Positions 15,987 to 24,703 of a DNA stretch of 56,472 nt are shown in pieces. The first letter of the stretch is position 1; the number at the start of each line of letters is the position of its first letter. The stretch lies in contig MUCJ01000033.1 in NCBI GenBank assembly GCA_002816715.1, forward strand, positions 1 through 56,472. Reading direction: 5' to 3'. The position numbers and the translations under genes were made by a program. Below the pieces are notes generated by a model, which did no database searches, had not been told where the DNA came from, and was given only the letters and a program-made list of their open reading frames with translations. This DNA comes from SAR202 cluster bacterium Casp-Chloro-G3. GTDB taxonomy: Bacteria; Chloroflexota; Dehalococcoidia; Lucifugimonadales; UBA3495.

Positions 15987-16329
15987 GTTTCCTCATCCTC
16001 CTGTAGGCAGTTGTGGCGTCCCTAGCCTCTCATGAGCAGGTAACCTCGTTGGACCAGCTACGTGCTAAATCTGAGAAAATACCAACCTGAGATTCTTGCT
16101 TAGCCAACGAATAGTGTACGCAGTAGGGGGTCTGCCGTCAATAATGGACGCGGCTGAGGCGGGCGTCAGATTGCTATGCCAAGAAAGGGTTTTCAGTCGT
16201 CACACCGGCGAAGGCCGGTGTCCAGATACTGCGGTGGTTGAGATGCGCTAATGGATTCCGGCCTGCGCCGGAATGACGAGAATCAGTTTGATACATTGCC
16301 CACGGCTCGGCCTGGAACGCCCAAGACTG
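15987..16329. other. 343-bp intergenic region
   Basis: This lies between the fusion gene and mutM, both read on the minus strand. It holds the double-hairpin repeat at 16198-16278 and the ribosome binding site of the fusion gene. No further gene was seen; a promoter for the fusion gene is expected here but no convincing boxes were found. Confidence 0.6.
16198..16278. repeat. 81-bp double-hairpin repeat
   Basis: Bounded by CGTCA (16198) and TGACG (16278). It contains two perfect 8-bp hairpins: ACACCGGC/GCCGGTGT at 16202-16221 and ATTCCGGC/GCCGGAAT at 16255-16274. This is the form of dispersed intergenic repeats found in many bacteria. Downstream of mutM it may act as its terminator. Confidence 0.7.
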
Positions 16330-17139
16330 CTAAACCGTCTGACAGTGAGGACAAAAGTAGGTGCTGCGCGCTCTGATTCGGATCAGCTCCATCGGTTTGG
16401 CGCACCGGAGGCACGGTTCACCAGCCTTCCGGGGGACAGTCCAGGTGGCAAGGCCAAAAGGCGGGTCGGGCCAGGCTTCCCGGCGGCTCTGGTCATACTG
16501 GGCTAGAGCAACGGTCAAGGCATGGACAATGCAGTCCCTCAAGCGAGTAACTTCATCGGGGGTGAGGCTAGACCCGATGCGTTCCGGGTGGATTTGGGCC
16601 AAATACAAAGCTTCGTCGGCGTAGAGGTTGCCCAAGCCAGCAATTATCGACTGCTCCAGCAGCAGAGCTTTGATCGGCGCGCTACGGCCTGCCAAGGCAC
16701 TGGCCAGCACGTCCGGGCTGAACGCGGCGTCCAATGGCTCTGGCCCCATTGCCGGCACCGCTTTTTGTACATCGTCCACCAGCCAGAGGTGGCCGAACTT
16801 GCGGGGGTCAATGAAACGAAGCTCAGTACCGTCGTTCAGTTCCAGAGAGTGGCGAGTCATCGAAGGCGCGGGCTGGGATTTGGGCTGCACCCGAATGCCG
16901 CCGGTCATGCCCAGATGGAGCGCCAGGGTCTCGCCGGTGTTTAATGGCAGAAGCAGGTATTTACCTTGGCGGTTGACGGTCTCGACGATTCGGCCAGGCA
17001 GTCCAAGCACAAAATCTTCCAACGCAGGGTGCTTCACACTGTTGGCCCAGCCGATGTTCACCAACGTAAAGGTCTTACCCGGCAGACCGACTTCCATCAA
17101 GTAACGCCGAGTGTTTTCGACTTCGGGCAGCTCAGGCAT
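16330..17139 (-). CDS. mutM: Formamidopyrimidine-DNA glycosylase (MutM/Fpg)
   Basis: Bifunctional glycosylase/AP lyase that removes 8-oxoguanine and ring-opened purines. The 269-residue protein begins MPELPEVE, with the catalytic Pro2 and Glu3. It has the conserved Lys in the HLGMTG neighbourhood, and ends with the zinc finger CLRCAKPMELIRIRARSTYFCPHC (shown here only as two Cys pairs: CLRC and CPHC). It lies five bases after ileS on the same strand, so the two are one operon. Confidence 0.96.
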   Translation of the reverse strand: MPELPEVENTRRYLMEVGLPGKTFTLVNIGWANSVKHPALEDFVLGLPGRIVETVNRQGKYLLLPLNTGETLALHLGMTGGIRVQPKSQPAPSMTRHSLELNDGTELRFIDPRKFGHLWLVDDVQKAVPAMGPEPLDAAFSPDVLASALAGRSAPIKALLLEQSIIAGLGNLYADEALYLAQIHPERIGSSLTPDEVTRLRDCIVHALTVALAQYDQSRREAWPDPPFGLATWTVPRKAGEPCLRCAKPMELIRIRARSTYFCPHCQTV

Positions 17140-17144
17140 CTGGG

Positions 17145-20100
17145 TTAAACTCGCCGTACGCCCAGAGTCACTTCCATGCCCTCGATTTTCTGGGTCTCCG
17201 ACGTGGCCCCGTCTTCGGGCACGCCGGACACCAGCTTATCGCTGAGCGTCTCCAGAGCGATGTAATCAGCGTGGGCCTGCATCACCTGGGACACTTCTTC
17301 CGGGCCTTGATAGTAGGTGATGATTCGGTCGGTGATGTCGAAGTTGGCATCCTTGCGCAGGTTCTGGATGCGGTGAGCCAATTCTCGGGCCAGACCCTCT
17401 TGGGCCAGTTCGGGAGTTATCGCCGAGTCCATAGCCACCATGTATCCGGCCTCAAGAGCCACCGAGTAGTGGTCAATCTTAAGAATAACATCGGTGTTTT
17501 CGCCAGCTTCGACCTGGGCCTGCTGGTACAGACTTGGTTCTTCGCTGATACTCCGCAAGACCTTTACGTTCAACTCTTCCAAAACCTGAGACTCGACCCA
17601 GCCCAGGTACTGTTCCTCTTCTTTTGCCCGGGTCTTGACCACCATACCCGCCAAGGGTTGGCGTACCTTCAATCCGGCCTTGGAGCGAGCGGCCCGGCCC
17701 ATGCTTGATATTTTCATAGCCAACTGAGTTGCCGCTATCAAATCCTTGTCCACTAATGTTTTGTCGGCCACCGGGAACTGGGCCAGGTGCACGCTGTCGG
17801 GAGCAGTCGCGTCCACCGAGCGCACCAGGTTCTGGTATATTTCCTCAGCCATGAAGGGGGCCAGCGGTGCCATCAGCTTACTGACAGTGACCAGGCATTG
17901 GTACAGAGTGGCGTAGGCCGAAAGCTTGTCGCTGTCGCTTTCACTCTTCCAGAACCGGCGGCGGCTGCGCCGGACGTACCAGTTGGACAGCCCGTCGATG
18001 AACTCCTGAATGCGGCGACCCGCGTCGGTGGGATTGTAGTTCTCCAGAAAGTCATCAACCTGGGAAATCAGCACATTCAGCTCGGATAGAATCCATCGGT
18101 CAAGTTCGTTGTCCGGCTGCCATCCCTGGGGAATCTGCTCCGGCTCGAACTTGTCGATGGTGGCGTAGTTGGTAAAGAAGGAATAGACGTTCCACAGGGT
18201 GAGCAGCACCCGGCGCAGGGTCTCGTTGACCAACTTGTCCGAGAATCGGCGCGGCTCGCCGGGATGCGACGCCGTAAACAGGTACCAGCGCAGGGCATCG
18301 GCGCCGGTGGCATCCAGCACGGTATTGGGGTCAACTACGTTGCCAATGCGCTTGCTCATTTTGCGGCCCCGGCCATCCAAAATCAGGCCCAGGCAGATAA
18401 CGTTCTTATAAGCGGGCTGCCCTTTCAGTAGAGTGCCCAGGGCGTGCAGGCTGTAGAACCAGCCCCGGGTCTGGTCCACCGCCTCGCAGATGTAGTCGGC
18501 GGGAAAGCGACCCTCAGCCATCAGTTGTGCCATGTCGGCATCACTGGTAACGTGCCACTGAGCGTAGGGCATGGCCCCCGAATCAAACCAAGCGTCCATT
18601 ACTTCGGGGATGCGCCGCATCTGGCCGTTGCAAGCATCGGCGGTGCAGTCCAAGGTTATGTTATCTACGTAAGGGCGGTGCAGGTCCAGGCCAGCCGTCT
18701 TGCCCTTGCTGTCCGCTGAAGCCAGTTTGGTCAACTCGTCAACGCTGCCAACACATTCCTGGTGTTGACAGGACTGGCACTCCCAGATTGGAATGGGTGT
18801 GCCCCAGTACCGCTCGCGGGAGATGGCCCAGTCGATGTTGTTGCGCAGCCACTCGCCGAACCGCCCTTCGCGGATGTACTCCGGGTACCAGTTGATGGCG
18901 CTGTTGCCGCTGACCAACTGGTCTTTCACCGCGGTGGTGCGGATGTACCAGGAGGACTTGGCGTAGTAGAGCAGCGGCGTGTCGCACCGCCAGCAGAAGG
19001 GGTAGGTGTGGCGGTAGATGTCCCGATGGTACAACAGCCCCCGATCTTTCAGGTCGTCCATGATTTCCGGGTCAGCGGTCTTGACGAACTTACCGGCGAA
19101 GGGGTAACTGCCCGTGATGATTCCCCGCAGGTCTACTGGCTGGACGAAGGCCAACTCTTTCTCGCGGCCCAGGTTCAAGTCTTCGTCACCAAAGGCCGGG
19201 GCGATGTGAACGATGCCGGTGCCGTCTTCCATTGATACGAAGTCGGCGGCGACCACCTGGGGCGAGAACTCGGTAGTCGGTTCCAATTCAATCACGGTTC
19301 CGCCGTCGGGGGCTTGCCTCCGTACGAACCGCCGCACCTCACTGCCAAAGTCAGCTGGCGGGTACAGCGGGCAGTATTTGACGCCGACCAGGTCTGAGCC
19401 CTTCAGCGTCGCCACCAGCGTATGTTCTTCCTTGATGTTGCGCTCCAACAGTGCCGATGCCAGCACCATACGCTGGGTGCCGCCTTCCTGCTCCACATCG
19501 ACCACCGAATACTCGGCGTTTTCAGCGACGGCCAGGGCAGTGTTGCCGGGCAGCGTCCAGGGGGTGGTGGTCCAGGCCAGCAGGTAGGTAGGCGTTTCGG
19601 AGAATAAAATCCCCCCTCGCCCCCCTTTACCAAAGGGGGGTTGGGGGGATTTACCCAGCAAGGGAGGGTTGGGGGGATTTTCAACCAGAAACTTTACAAA
19701 CACCGAAGGGTCGGGGGTGTCGTCGCGGTAGCCCAGGGCCACCTCGTGGGAACTGAGGCTGGTCTCACAGCGCGGACAGTGGGGAGTGCCCCGCATTCCC
19801 TGGTACAGCAGGCCCTTGTCCCAAAGCTGCTTCAGCATCCACCAGCCGGTCTCGATGTAGTCATTGTCCAGAGTGACATAGGGGTGTTCCATGTCCACCC
19901 AGTAGCCGATACGGTCAGTGAGGGTTTCCCATTCTTTGACGTAGCGGAAGACGCTGTCGCGGCATTTTTGGTTGAACTTCTCGATGCCGTACTCTTCAAT
20001 CTCGCGCTTGGAACTGAGGCCCAACTCCTTCTCGATTTCCAGTTCTACCGGCAGTCCGTGGGTGTCCCAGCCGCCCTTGCGCTGGCAGCGGAACCCCTTC

Positions 20101-20321
20101 ATGGTGCGGTGGCGGCAGATGACATCCTTGTACACCCGGGCCAGCACATGGTGGATGCCGGGACTGCCGTTGGCGGTGGGCGGCCCCTCAAAGAGCATGA
20201 AAGTTGGCGCGTCGGGACGTTCGGTCTCGGTGCGATGAAAAACGTCTTTGTCTTTCCAGTATTGCAGGATTCCGGCGTCCATCTCGGGGAGGCTGACGCG
20301 GCTGGAAACAGCTTTGAACAT
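17145..20321 (-). CDS. ileS: Isoleucyl-tRNA synthetase with in-frame repeat insertion
   Basis: Class I synthetase charging tRNA-Ile, 1058 residues. The HIGH-type motif is GSPGIHHVL near residue 55 and the KMSKS-type motif is KMSKR in GRKMSKRIGN. The threonine-rich editing region begins WTTTPWTLPGN. Just before it, residues about 214-239 (NPPNPPLLGKSPQPPFGKGG and on) are encoded by a palindromic intergenic-type repeat, an in-frame insertion absent from ordinary family members. The C-terminal anticodon domain is complete. I see no T-box leader upstream. mutM follows five bases later. Confidence 0.96.
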   Translation of the reverse strand: MFKAVSSRVSLPEMDAGILQYWKDKDVFHRTETERPDAPTFMLFEGPPTANGSPGIHHVLARVYKDVICRHRTMKGFRCQRKGGWDTHGLPVELEIEKELGLSSKREIEEYGIEKFNQKCRDSVFRYVKEWETLTDRIGYWVDMEHPYVTLDNDYIETGWWMLKQLWDKGLLYQGMRGTPHCPRCETSLSSHEVALGYRDDTPDPSVFVKFLVENPPNPPLLGKSPQPPFGKGGRGGILFSETPTYLLAWTTTPWTLPGNTALAVAENAEYSVVDVEQEGGTQRMVLASALLERNIKEEHTLVATLKGSDLVGVKYCPLYPPADFGSEVRRFVRRQAPDGGTVIELEPTTEFSPQVVAADFVSMEDGTGIVHIAPAFGDEDLNLGREKELAFVQPVDLRGIITGSYPFAGKFVKTADPEIMDDLKDRGLLYHRDIYRHTYPFCWRCDTPLLYYAKSSWYIRTTAVKDQLVSGNSAINWYPEYIREGRFGEWLRNNIDWAISRERYWGTPIPIWECQSCQHQECVGSVDELTKLASADSKGKTAGLDLHRPYVDNITLDCTADACNGQMRRIPEVMDAWFDSGAMPYAQWHVTSDADMAQLMAEGRFPADYICEAVDQTRGWFYSLHALGTLLKGQPAYKNVICLGLILDGRGRKMSKRIGNVVDPNTVLDATGADALRWYLFTASHPGEPRRFSDKLVNETLRRVLLTLWNVYSFFTNYATIDKFEPEQIPQGWQPDNELDRWILSELNVLISQVDDFLENYNPTDAGRRIQEFIDGLSNWYVRRSRRRFWKSESDSDKLSAYATLYQCLVTVSKLMAPLAPFMAEEIYQNLVRSVDATAPDSVHLAQFPVADKTLVDKDLIAATQLAMKISSMGRAARSKAGLKVRQPLAGMVVKTRAKEEEQYLGWVESQVLEELNVKVLRSISEEPSLYQQAQVEAGENTDVILKIDHYSVALEAGYMVAMDSAITPELAQEGLARELAHRIQNLRKDANFDITDRIITYYQGPEEVSQVMQAHADYIALETLSDKLVSGVPEDGATSETQKIEGMEVTLGVRRV
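19607..19681. repeat. 75-bp palindromic repeat inserted in frame within ileS
   Basis: AAATCCCCCC (19607-19616) and CCCCCCTTT (19620-19628) pair with AAAGGGGGG (19632-19640) and GGGGGGATTT (19643-19652). A further copy of the arm TTGGGGGGATTT lies at 19669-19680. It is 75 bp, a multiple of three, and adds 25 codons rich in Pro and Gly to ileS. Confidence 0.85.
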
Positions 20322-20384
20322 TTTAAGAAACCTCAGCGGGGAGGGTGTTGGTTGGTGAGGGTATTATACCGCAACTGAACTTGG

Positions 20385-20413
20385 TTGAGAGGATACTGCC
20401 CCCGACGTATAAT
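20385..20413 (+). promoter_or_regulatory. Promoter giving a leaderless transcript
   Basis: TTGAGA at 20385-20390, a 17-bp spacer, and a perfect TATAAT at 20408-20413. The expected transcription start coincides with the ATG at 20420, so the mRNA would lack a 5' leader. Confidence 0.7.
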
Positions 20414-20419
20414 GCGGCC

Positions 20420-21574
20420 ATGGAATGGCTGTTAGGAATATTCGCTTGGCTGGGGGCGGTTGCTGCGCTATTAACGATTGGCGAGTTTCTGGATAGGTGG
20501 CTAAAAGAGAGCACCAAGGTCCAGCTAACCAACAATCTCGCCATGCTGGTTACGAGCAATGCCACAAATTGGCTACGAACTACCAACCGAATGTTTCTGG
20601 CGGCGTTTGGCCGGGTTTACGGCGGTAATGAGAGACTATGGGAGCAGGCCATCTGGACGGGCCTACTGGCTTCACCGTTGATTGTGGCAGCAACCCAGCA
20701 GATAGTCGTCCTCAATGGAACCGGCAGCACTGATACAACCCGGACTTTGGCCGTGGCCCTTGGCTTAACCGGTGTTCTAGCTCTGTTGGGGTTAATTTCG
20801 ATCCCGGCATTCCGAGACTCCGACTTTTCGGTTAAAGAAGCCGTGGGCGGCGGCATCCTCGGCGGCATCCTCGGCGGCATCTTCGGCATCCTCGGCGTCG
20901 GCATCCTCGGCGGCATCGGCGGCGCCATCTTCGGCGGCATCGGCGCCATCGGCAGCGGCATCGGCATCATCCGCATACCGATCAGCCCCTGGAAAGCTTT
21001 GGTCTCCTCGTTAATCGTGCTGCTGGTTGCCAGCATCATTTTCAACGAGGCTGGCTGGGCCTTCTGGCGGGCGATTCAAGCCAACCCCTGGGTGTTGACC
21101 TTTGTCGCCTTCAACGTCTTCGCGGATGGAGTGTCACTGTGGGAAACAAGGTGGGTGCTAGAAAAAGGGGCCACCGCCAGAGTCCCCAAATTGGTGGGAC
21201 TGCTAGTGCTAGACTTTGTGCTATCGGGGGTGATTTACCTGGTATTGCCGCTGGCCTTGTGGCCCCAGATACTGGAGTTCTGGGACGCCTGGCAGTTCAA
21301 AGGTGAGCAGCCCTGGCTGGGCCTGCTGTTCTGGACCACATTTTCTACATCGTTCTTATTTTACGGGTTTGTGCTGGCGGCGCTGCTGGTGCGGCCATTG
21401 CGGGCGGCGGCGGTGGGGCTGGGCGTTGTTGGAAATTGGTTCGGGCTGGAGGAGCACCCGGTGCGGTGCCTGTCGGTGGCAATGGCGCTGGTGGTTACGC
21501 TGATTTTCGGAGGAGTAGGAGCGTGGGAGATTATCAGCGGCTTTGGAGCGGCTCCGGTTGCCGCTGTTCCCTAA
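20420..21574 (+). CDS. Polytopic membrane protein with glycine-zipper segment, function unknown
   Basis: 384-residue membrane protein I do not recognise, with several hydrophobic spans (residues 1-22, about 75-130, 195-215, 225-240, 265-290, 310-340 and the C-terminus). Residues about 143-190 form a Gly/Ile repeat (GGGILGGILGGIFGILGVGI...) encoded by a degenerate 12-bp tandem repeat, a glycine-zipper pattern that favours tight helix packing. The ATG at 20420 sits where the strong promoter should start transcription; a GTG at 20345 upstream of that promoter is unlikely. It converges on thiD with three bases between stops. Confidence 0.75.
   Translation: MEWLLGIFAWLGAVAALLTIGEFLDRWLKESTKVQLTNNLAMLVTSNATNWLRTTNRMFLAAFGRVYGGNERLWEQAIWTGLLASPLIVAATQQIVVLNGTGSTDTTRTLAVALGLTGVLALLGLISIPAFRDSDFSVKEAVGGGILGGILGGIFGILGVGILGGIGGAIFGGIGAIGSGIGIIRIPISPWKALVSSLIVLLVASIIFNEAGWAFWRAIQANPWVLTFVAFNVFADGVSLWETRWVLEKGATARVPKLVGLLVLDFVLSGVIYLVLPLALWPQILEFWDAWQFKGEQPWLGLLFWTTFSTSFLFYGFVLAALLVRPLRAAAVGLGVVGNWFGLEEHPVRCLSVAMALVVTLIFGGVGAWEIISGFGAAPVAAVP
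20849..20972 (+). repeat. Degenerate 12-bp tandem repeat in a coding region
   Basis: Repeats of GGCGGCATCCTC and variants (GGCGGCATCTTC, GGCATCCTC, GGCGCCATCGGC) run for about 124 bp. They encode the GGIL/GGIF zipper and keep frame because the units are multiples of three. Confidence 0.8.
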
Positions 21575-21577
21575 ATC

Positions 21578-22387
21578 TCAGTCCCACAACTTATAAAAAT
21601 GGTTCAGGGGGCCGTGGCCCTGGCCGATGGGAAAAGAGCAGCGGATGGCCTCGGTGACGTACTCTTTGGCCTGAGCCACAGCATCTATGACGCTCATGTT
21701 TTGGGCCAGCCCGGCCGCCACCGCCGAGGCGAAAGTGCAGCCGGTGCCGTGGGTGTTGACCGTATCAATGCGGGGGGCGGTGAACTCCTGAAAGCGGGAG
21801 CCGTCGTAGAACAGGTCGGTGGCTGGGCCATCCAGGTGACCGCCCTTGACCACCACGCCTCGCGCACCCATGCCCACAATCTGCTCGGCAGCACGGCGCA
21901 TGTCCTGATGAGAAGCGATGGTCATTCCGGTGAGCACTTCCGCCTCGGGTATGTTGGGCGTCACCACCAATGCCAGCGGTAATAGCTGGGTGCGCAGGGC
22001 CTCCACCGCCTCTTCCCTCAGCAGCGAGTCGCCACTCTTGGCGACCATCACCGGGTCAACCACCAGCCGCTCGACCCGGTGCCGCCGCAGTTCCTGGGCG
22101 ACCACTTCGACAATGGCGATGCTGGACAGCATGCCGGTCTTGACCGCGTCGGCGCCGATGTCGCTGATGACCGCCTGGATCTGGGCGGCGATAATATCGG
22201 CAGGTATCTCGTGCACCGCCGTAACCGCGACGGTGTTCTGGGCGGTGATGGCGGTCAGGGCCGAGGTGCCGTAGACCCCCAGGGCCGCGAAGGTCTTGAG
22301 GTCGGCCTGAATGCCCGCGCCGCCGCCGGAATCAGACCCGGCAATGGTCAGGGCCGATGGCACTTTCCTGCCGCCTACTGAGGCCAT
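21578..22387 (-). CDS. thiD: Hydroxymethylpyrimidine/phosphomethylpyrimidine kinase
   Basis: Ribokinase-fold kinase that phosphorylates HMP to HMP-P and HMP-PP for thiamine synthesis. The 269-residue protein has the N-terminal ALTIAGSDSGGGAGIQADLK motif and the C-terminal anion-hole motif NTHGTGCTFASAVAA with the catalytic Asp region. It overlaps the end of tenA by 13 bases, so translation is probably coupled. It is the last gene of the TPP-riboswitch operon and is the natural acceptor of HMP released by TenA. Confidence 0.95.
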   Translation of the reverse strand: MASVGGRKVPSALTIAGSDSGGGAGIQADLKTFAALGVYGTSALTAITAQNTVAVTAVHEIPADIIAAQIQAVISDIGADAVKTGMLSSIAIVEVVAQELRRHRVERLVVDPVMVAKSGDSLLREEAVEALRTQLLPLALVVTPNIPEAEVLTGMTIASHQDMRRAAEQIVGMGARGVVVKGGHLDGPATDLFYDGSRFQEFTAPRIDTVNTHGTGCTFASAVAAGLAQNMSVIDAVAQAKEYVTEAIRCSFPIGQGHGPLNHFYKLWD

Positions 22388-23037
22388 GCTTCACCTCTGT
22401 AGGCCATTTCAAAGAAGAGCAACTCGTAGCGCAGCACGTCGCGGAATATAGTCTGAAGTTCGGCCCGCTCAGCGGCGGAAACCTGTGCCGCATCTACAGT
22501 CTGGCGCATCCAGTTGACAAAGCCGCTCATGCCGTCGCTGGTGTGAATGTCAATCCACGTCTGGTAGTAGCGGTTGTCCGGGTGCTTGCCCGCCGCATCC
22601 AGCCGCTGCGCCCAGTCCAGGTAAGGCCACTCCACCGCCAGAAGGGTGGCAATTACTTCAATAAAGCTTCCTTCATAGGCACGGCGGCGCAAGTACCCAC
22701 TGTAGTGCAGCGTGGTGGGCAGATAATCCAGATTGGTCACATCCTGCCGGGACAGCCCCCGTTCCCGAAAAGCCTGTTGGAACAGCCCTTCTTCCCCGCC
22801 TAGCCCCAGATGCAGAAACTCGACAAGCTGGCGGGCCGCGTCAAAGTCGGCCGACTTGGCGGTAGCCAGGCTCAGCAGAATTTTCCAATCTTTGAGGAAC
22901 AGGTAGTCCTGGTCAAAGTAGGTCGTGAAGGCATCCTGAGACAAAGTGCCATCGCCCAACTCCAATACAAAGGGATGAGTTACCACCTGCTCCCAGATGC
23001 TGGATACACTTTCCCGCAGTTCGTCGCTTAAGGCCAT
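22375..23037 (-). CDS. tenA: TenA-family aminopyrimidine aminohydrolase (thiaminase II)
   Basis: All-helical TenA-fold protein of 220 residues that in characterised members releases HMP from degraded thiamine (aminopyrimidine). Family features include the FDQDYLFLKDW block near residue 40 and the C-terminal YELLFFEMAYR helix with its acidic residue. The active-site Cys of the classic LLPC motif is not evident: the segment reads ATLLAVEWPYLDWA. It may belong to the TenA_E type or have altered activity. It sits between the GYD-domain gene and thiD under TPP control. Confidence 0.88.
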   Translation of the reverse strand: MALSDELRESVSSIWEQVVTHPFVLELGDGTLSQDAFTTYFDQDYLFLKDWKILLSLATAKSADFDAARQLVEFLHLGLGGEEGLFQQAFRERGLSRQDVTNLDYLPTTLHYSGYLRRRAYEGSFIEVIATLLAVEWPYLDWAQRLDAAGKHPDNRYYQTWIDIHTSDGMSGFVNWMRQTVDAAQVSAAERAELQTIFRDVLRYELLFFEMAYRGEAWPQ

Positions 23038-23053
23038 ATTATCTAGCTAGAAA

Positions 23054-23413
23054 TTAAGGGTTACCCCTGGGTAGCCGCCAATCTTCTCTGCCAGGTGTAT
23101 CGGCGGCCGCGGCTCCCAACTCACCCTCGCCAGGTTCATTATCAACCATGTCACCAATGGCCATGGCTGGCAGAGTTTCCGTGTGCAGCCCGGCCGTTAC
23201 GCCAATTTCCAACGCCAACCGGCCTACCGCCTCATTATCGTCGGCTTCCACCATCATTACGTAGTCATACATGCCCAATACCGCGTACTGACCCAGGATT
23301 TGTGCATCGTCAGCTTTACAATCTCTGATGGACTCAATCATCAAATCCGCATTGTTATACATCATCCGTTGTCCAGTTTCGGTAAGGGTACCTAGCAAGA
23401 AATAAAGTGGCAT
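23054..23413 (-). CDS. GYD-domain protein
   Basis: Small 119-residue protein matching the GYD domain, a dimeric ferredoxin-like fold: MPLYFLLGTLTETGQRMM, the central VLGMYDYVMMVEADDNEAV (the G-x-YD core of the name), then LALEIG. The C-terminal ~30 residues are polar and probably flexible. Its biochemical role is not established in general. Position between thiY and tenA in a TPP-regulated operon suggests an accessory part in pyrimidine salvage; this is inference only. Confidence 0.8.
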   Translation of the reverse strand: MPLYFLLGTLTETGQRMMYNNADLMIESIRDCKADDAQILGQYAVLGMYDYVMMVEADDNEAVGRLALEIGVTAGLHTETLPAMAIGDMVDNEPGEGELGAAAADTPGREDWRLPRGNP

Positions 23414-23488
23414 CTGCGTTTAACCGCCCCTTAAAAGTCCAAAATTTGGCCAGATGACAGTATAGCACCCAACCGACCAAAACTGGGA

Positions 23489-24517
23489 CTATCTGGCGGC
23501 ATTGGCCACGAAGCTGTTGTCAAACGCGGCTGTGGCATCTAACCCGCCGTCCAGCAGTCCGCTCTCTTCCATCCACTGGGCGTAGTCGACCCAGCGAGCT
23601 TCCTCTTGCCAGCCAAACCCCTGCCCGCCATCGGGCTCCCAAAGCGGGGCCAGCAGGTCTACACCAGGATTTTCAATGGTCAGGTCAACTTCAGGGCGCA
23701 CATCCTTCAGCAGTTGCACCGCTCCCCGGGGGTCGTCGATGGCGTCCTGATAACCCCGCCTAACGCCACGAACGAAACGTTGAATCAGGTCTGGGTTCTC
23801 AGCGATCATGTCCTCATTGGCCACCATGACCAGCTCGTAGAAGTCGGGAACACCATGCTCTTCCAAACGCATTATGTTGACTGGAAAGCCCTGATTCACC
23901 GCCGAGATAGACTCATGGACCCAGTATGCGCCGATAATGGCATCGACCTCTCCGCTAATCAGGGCGGGCACCAGACTAAATCCTACGTTAATCAGTTCTA
24001 TATCTGCTATGGTCTTTCCTTCGCTTTTCAACATGGTGCTCAGGAGAAGTTCGTCGGAGGGTATTGCCGGCGACCCGATTTTTTTGCCCGCCAGGTCGGC
24101 TGGCGTCGAGATTCCGGAGGATTCTAAAGCCATCACCGAGTTGAGGGGATGCTGCACCAGGGCCATCACCGAGACCACCGGCACGTCCTGTTGCCTGGCG
24201 ATCAGCAAATCAGTCTGATAGCTGATACCAAAGTCGTCCCGACCCGATGCCACCGTCTGCAATACCGTTGAAGGGTCACCCGGAGTGAATATCTCCACCT
24301 CCAAGCCCTCTTCAGCAAAATAACCCCGTTCCCTAGCTACGTAGAGTCCGGCGTGGTTGGACCAGGGAAACCAGTCCAGGGCCACCGACACTTTGGTCAG
24401 CGGCACGGGCGCGGGCACAACATTGGGTTCAGCCGCAGGTCTTGTGGCGACCGCGGAACAGGCCACCAGTAACAGACCCAGGATTAAAACGAACAATTTT
24501 TGGACAGGATTCTTCAT
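23489..24517 (-). CDS. thiY: ABC transporter substrate-binding lipoprotein, ThiY-like (NMT1/THI5 domain)
   Basis: Extracytoplasmic binding protein of 342 residues for a thiamine pyrimidine precursor, by analogy with N-formyl-aminopyrimidine-binding ThiY. A signal peptide ends in the lipobox LLVAC, so the protein is lipid-anchored. The mature part has VSVALDWFPWSNHAGLYVAR and GYFAEEGLEVEIF, typical NMT1/THI5-like openings. I chose the ATG at 24517, nine bases after GGAGGG, rather than an in-frame TTG abutting that site. Permease and ATPase genes lie upstream in the same operon, separated by about 185 bp with no gene seen. Confidence 0.9.
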   Translation of the reverse strand: MKNPVQKLFVLILGLLLVACSAVATRPAAEPNVVPAPVPLTKVSVALDWFPWSNHAGLYVARERGYFAEEGLEVEIFTPGDPSTVLQTVASGRDDFGISYQTDLLIARQQDVPVVSVMALVQHPLNSVMALESSGISTPADLAGKKIGSPAIPSDELLLSTMLKSEGKTIADIELINVGFSLVPALISGEVDAIIGAYWVHESISAVNQGFPVNIMRLEEHGVPDFYELVMVANEDMIAENPDLIQRFVRGVRRGYQDAIDDPRGAVQLLKDVRPEVDLTIENPGVDLLAPLWEPDGGQGFGWQEEARWVDYAQWMEESGLLDGGLDATAAFDNSFVANAAR

Positions 24518-24703
24518 TCCTACCAACCCTCCTTATATAACAGTACTACTTGCATCTAATACCACTTCTGTTTGTTGGGGGCATTACATTCCCTAATTGG
24601 GGCAAGACCTATGACTTTGCCCAGGGAGTGCCTGCGTCGTGTCCACACCCTTATATGACGCAATAGAGAACAAGGTAACCAGGCATATACTTAATTTAAG
24701 GCT

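Noticed and set aside
19641-20378. 245-codon plus-strand frame over the start of ileS
   Set aside because: Antisense to the conserved catalytic part of ileS; no family features.
20322-20419. T-box leader for ileS
   Set aside because: The upstream gap is under 100 bp, has no T-box motif and contains a divergent promoter.
20849-20972. Tandem repeats considered as a CRISPR array
   Set aside because: Units are 9-12 bp with no unique spacers and lie within an open reading frame.
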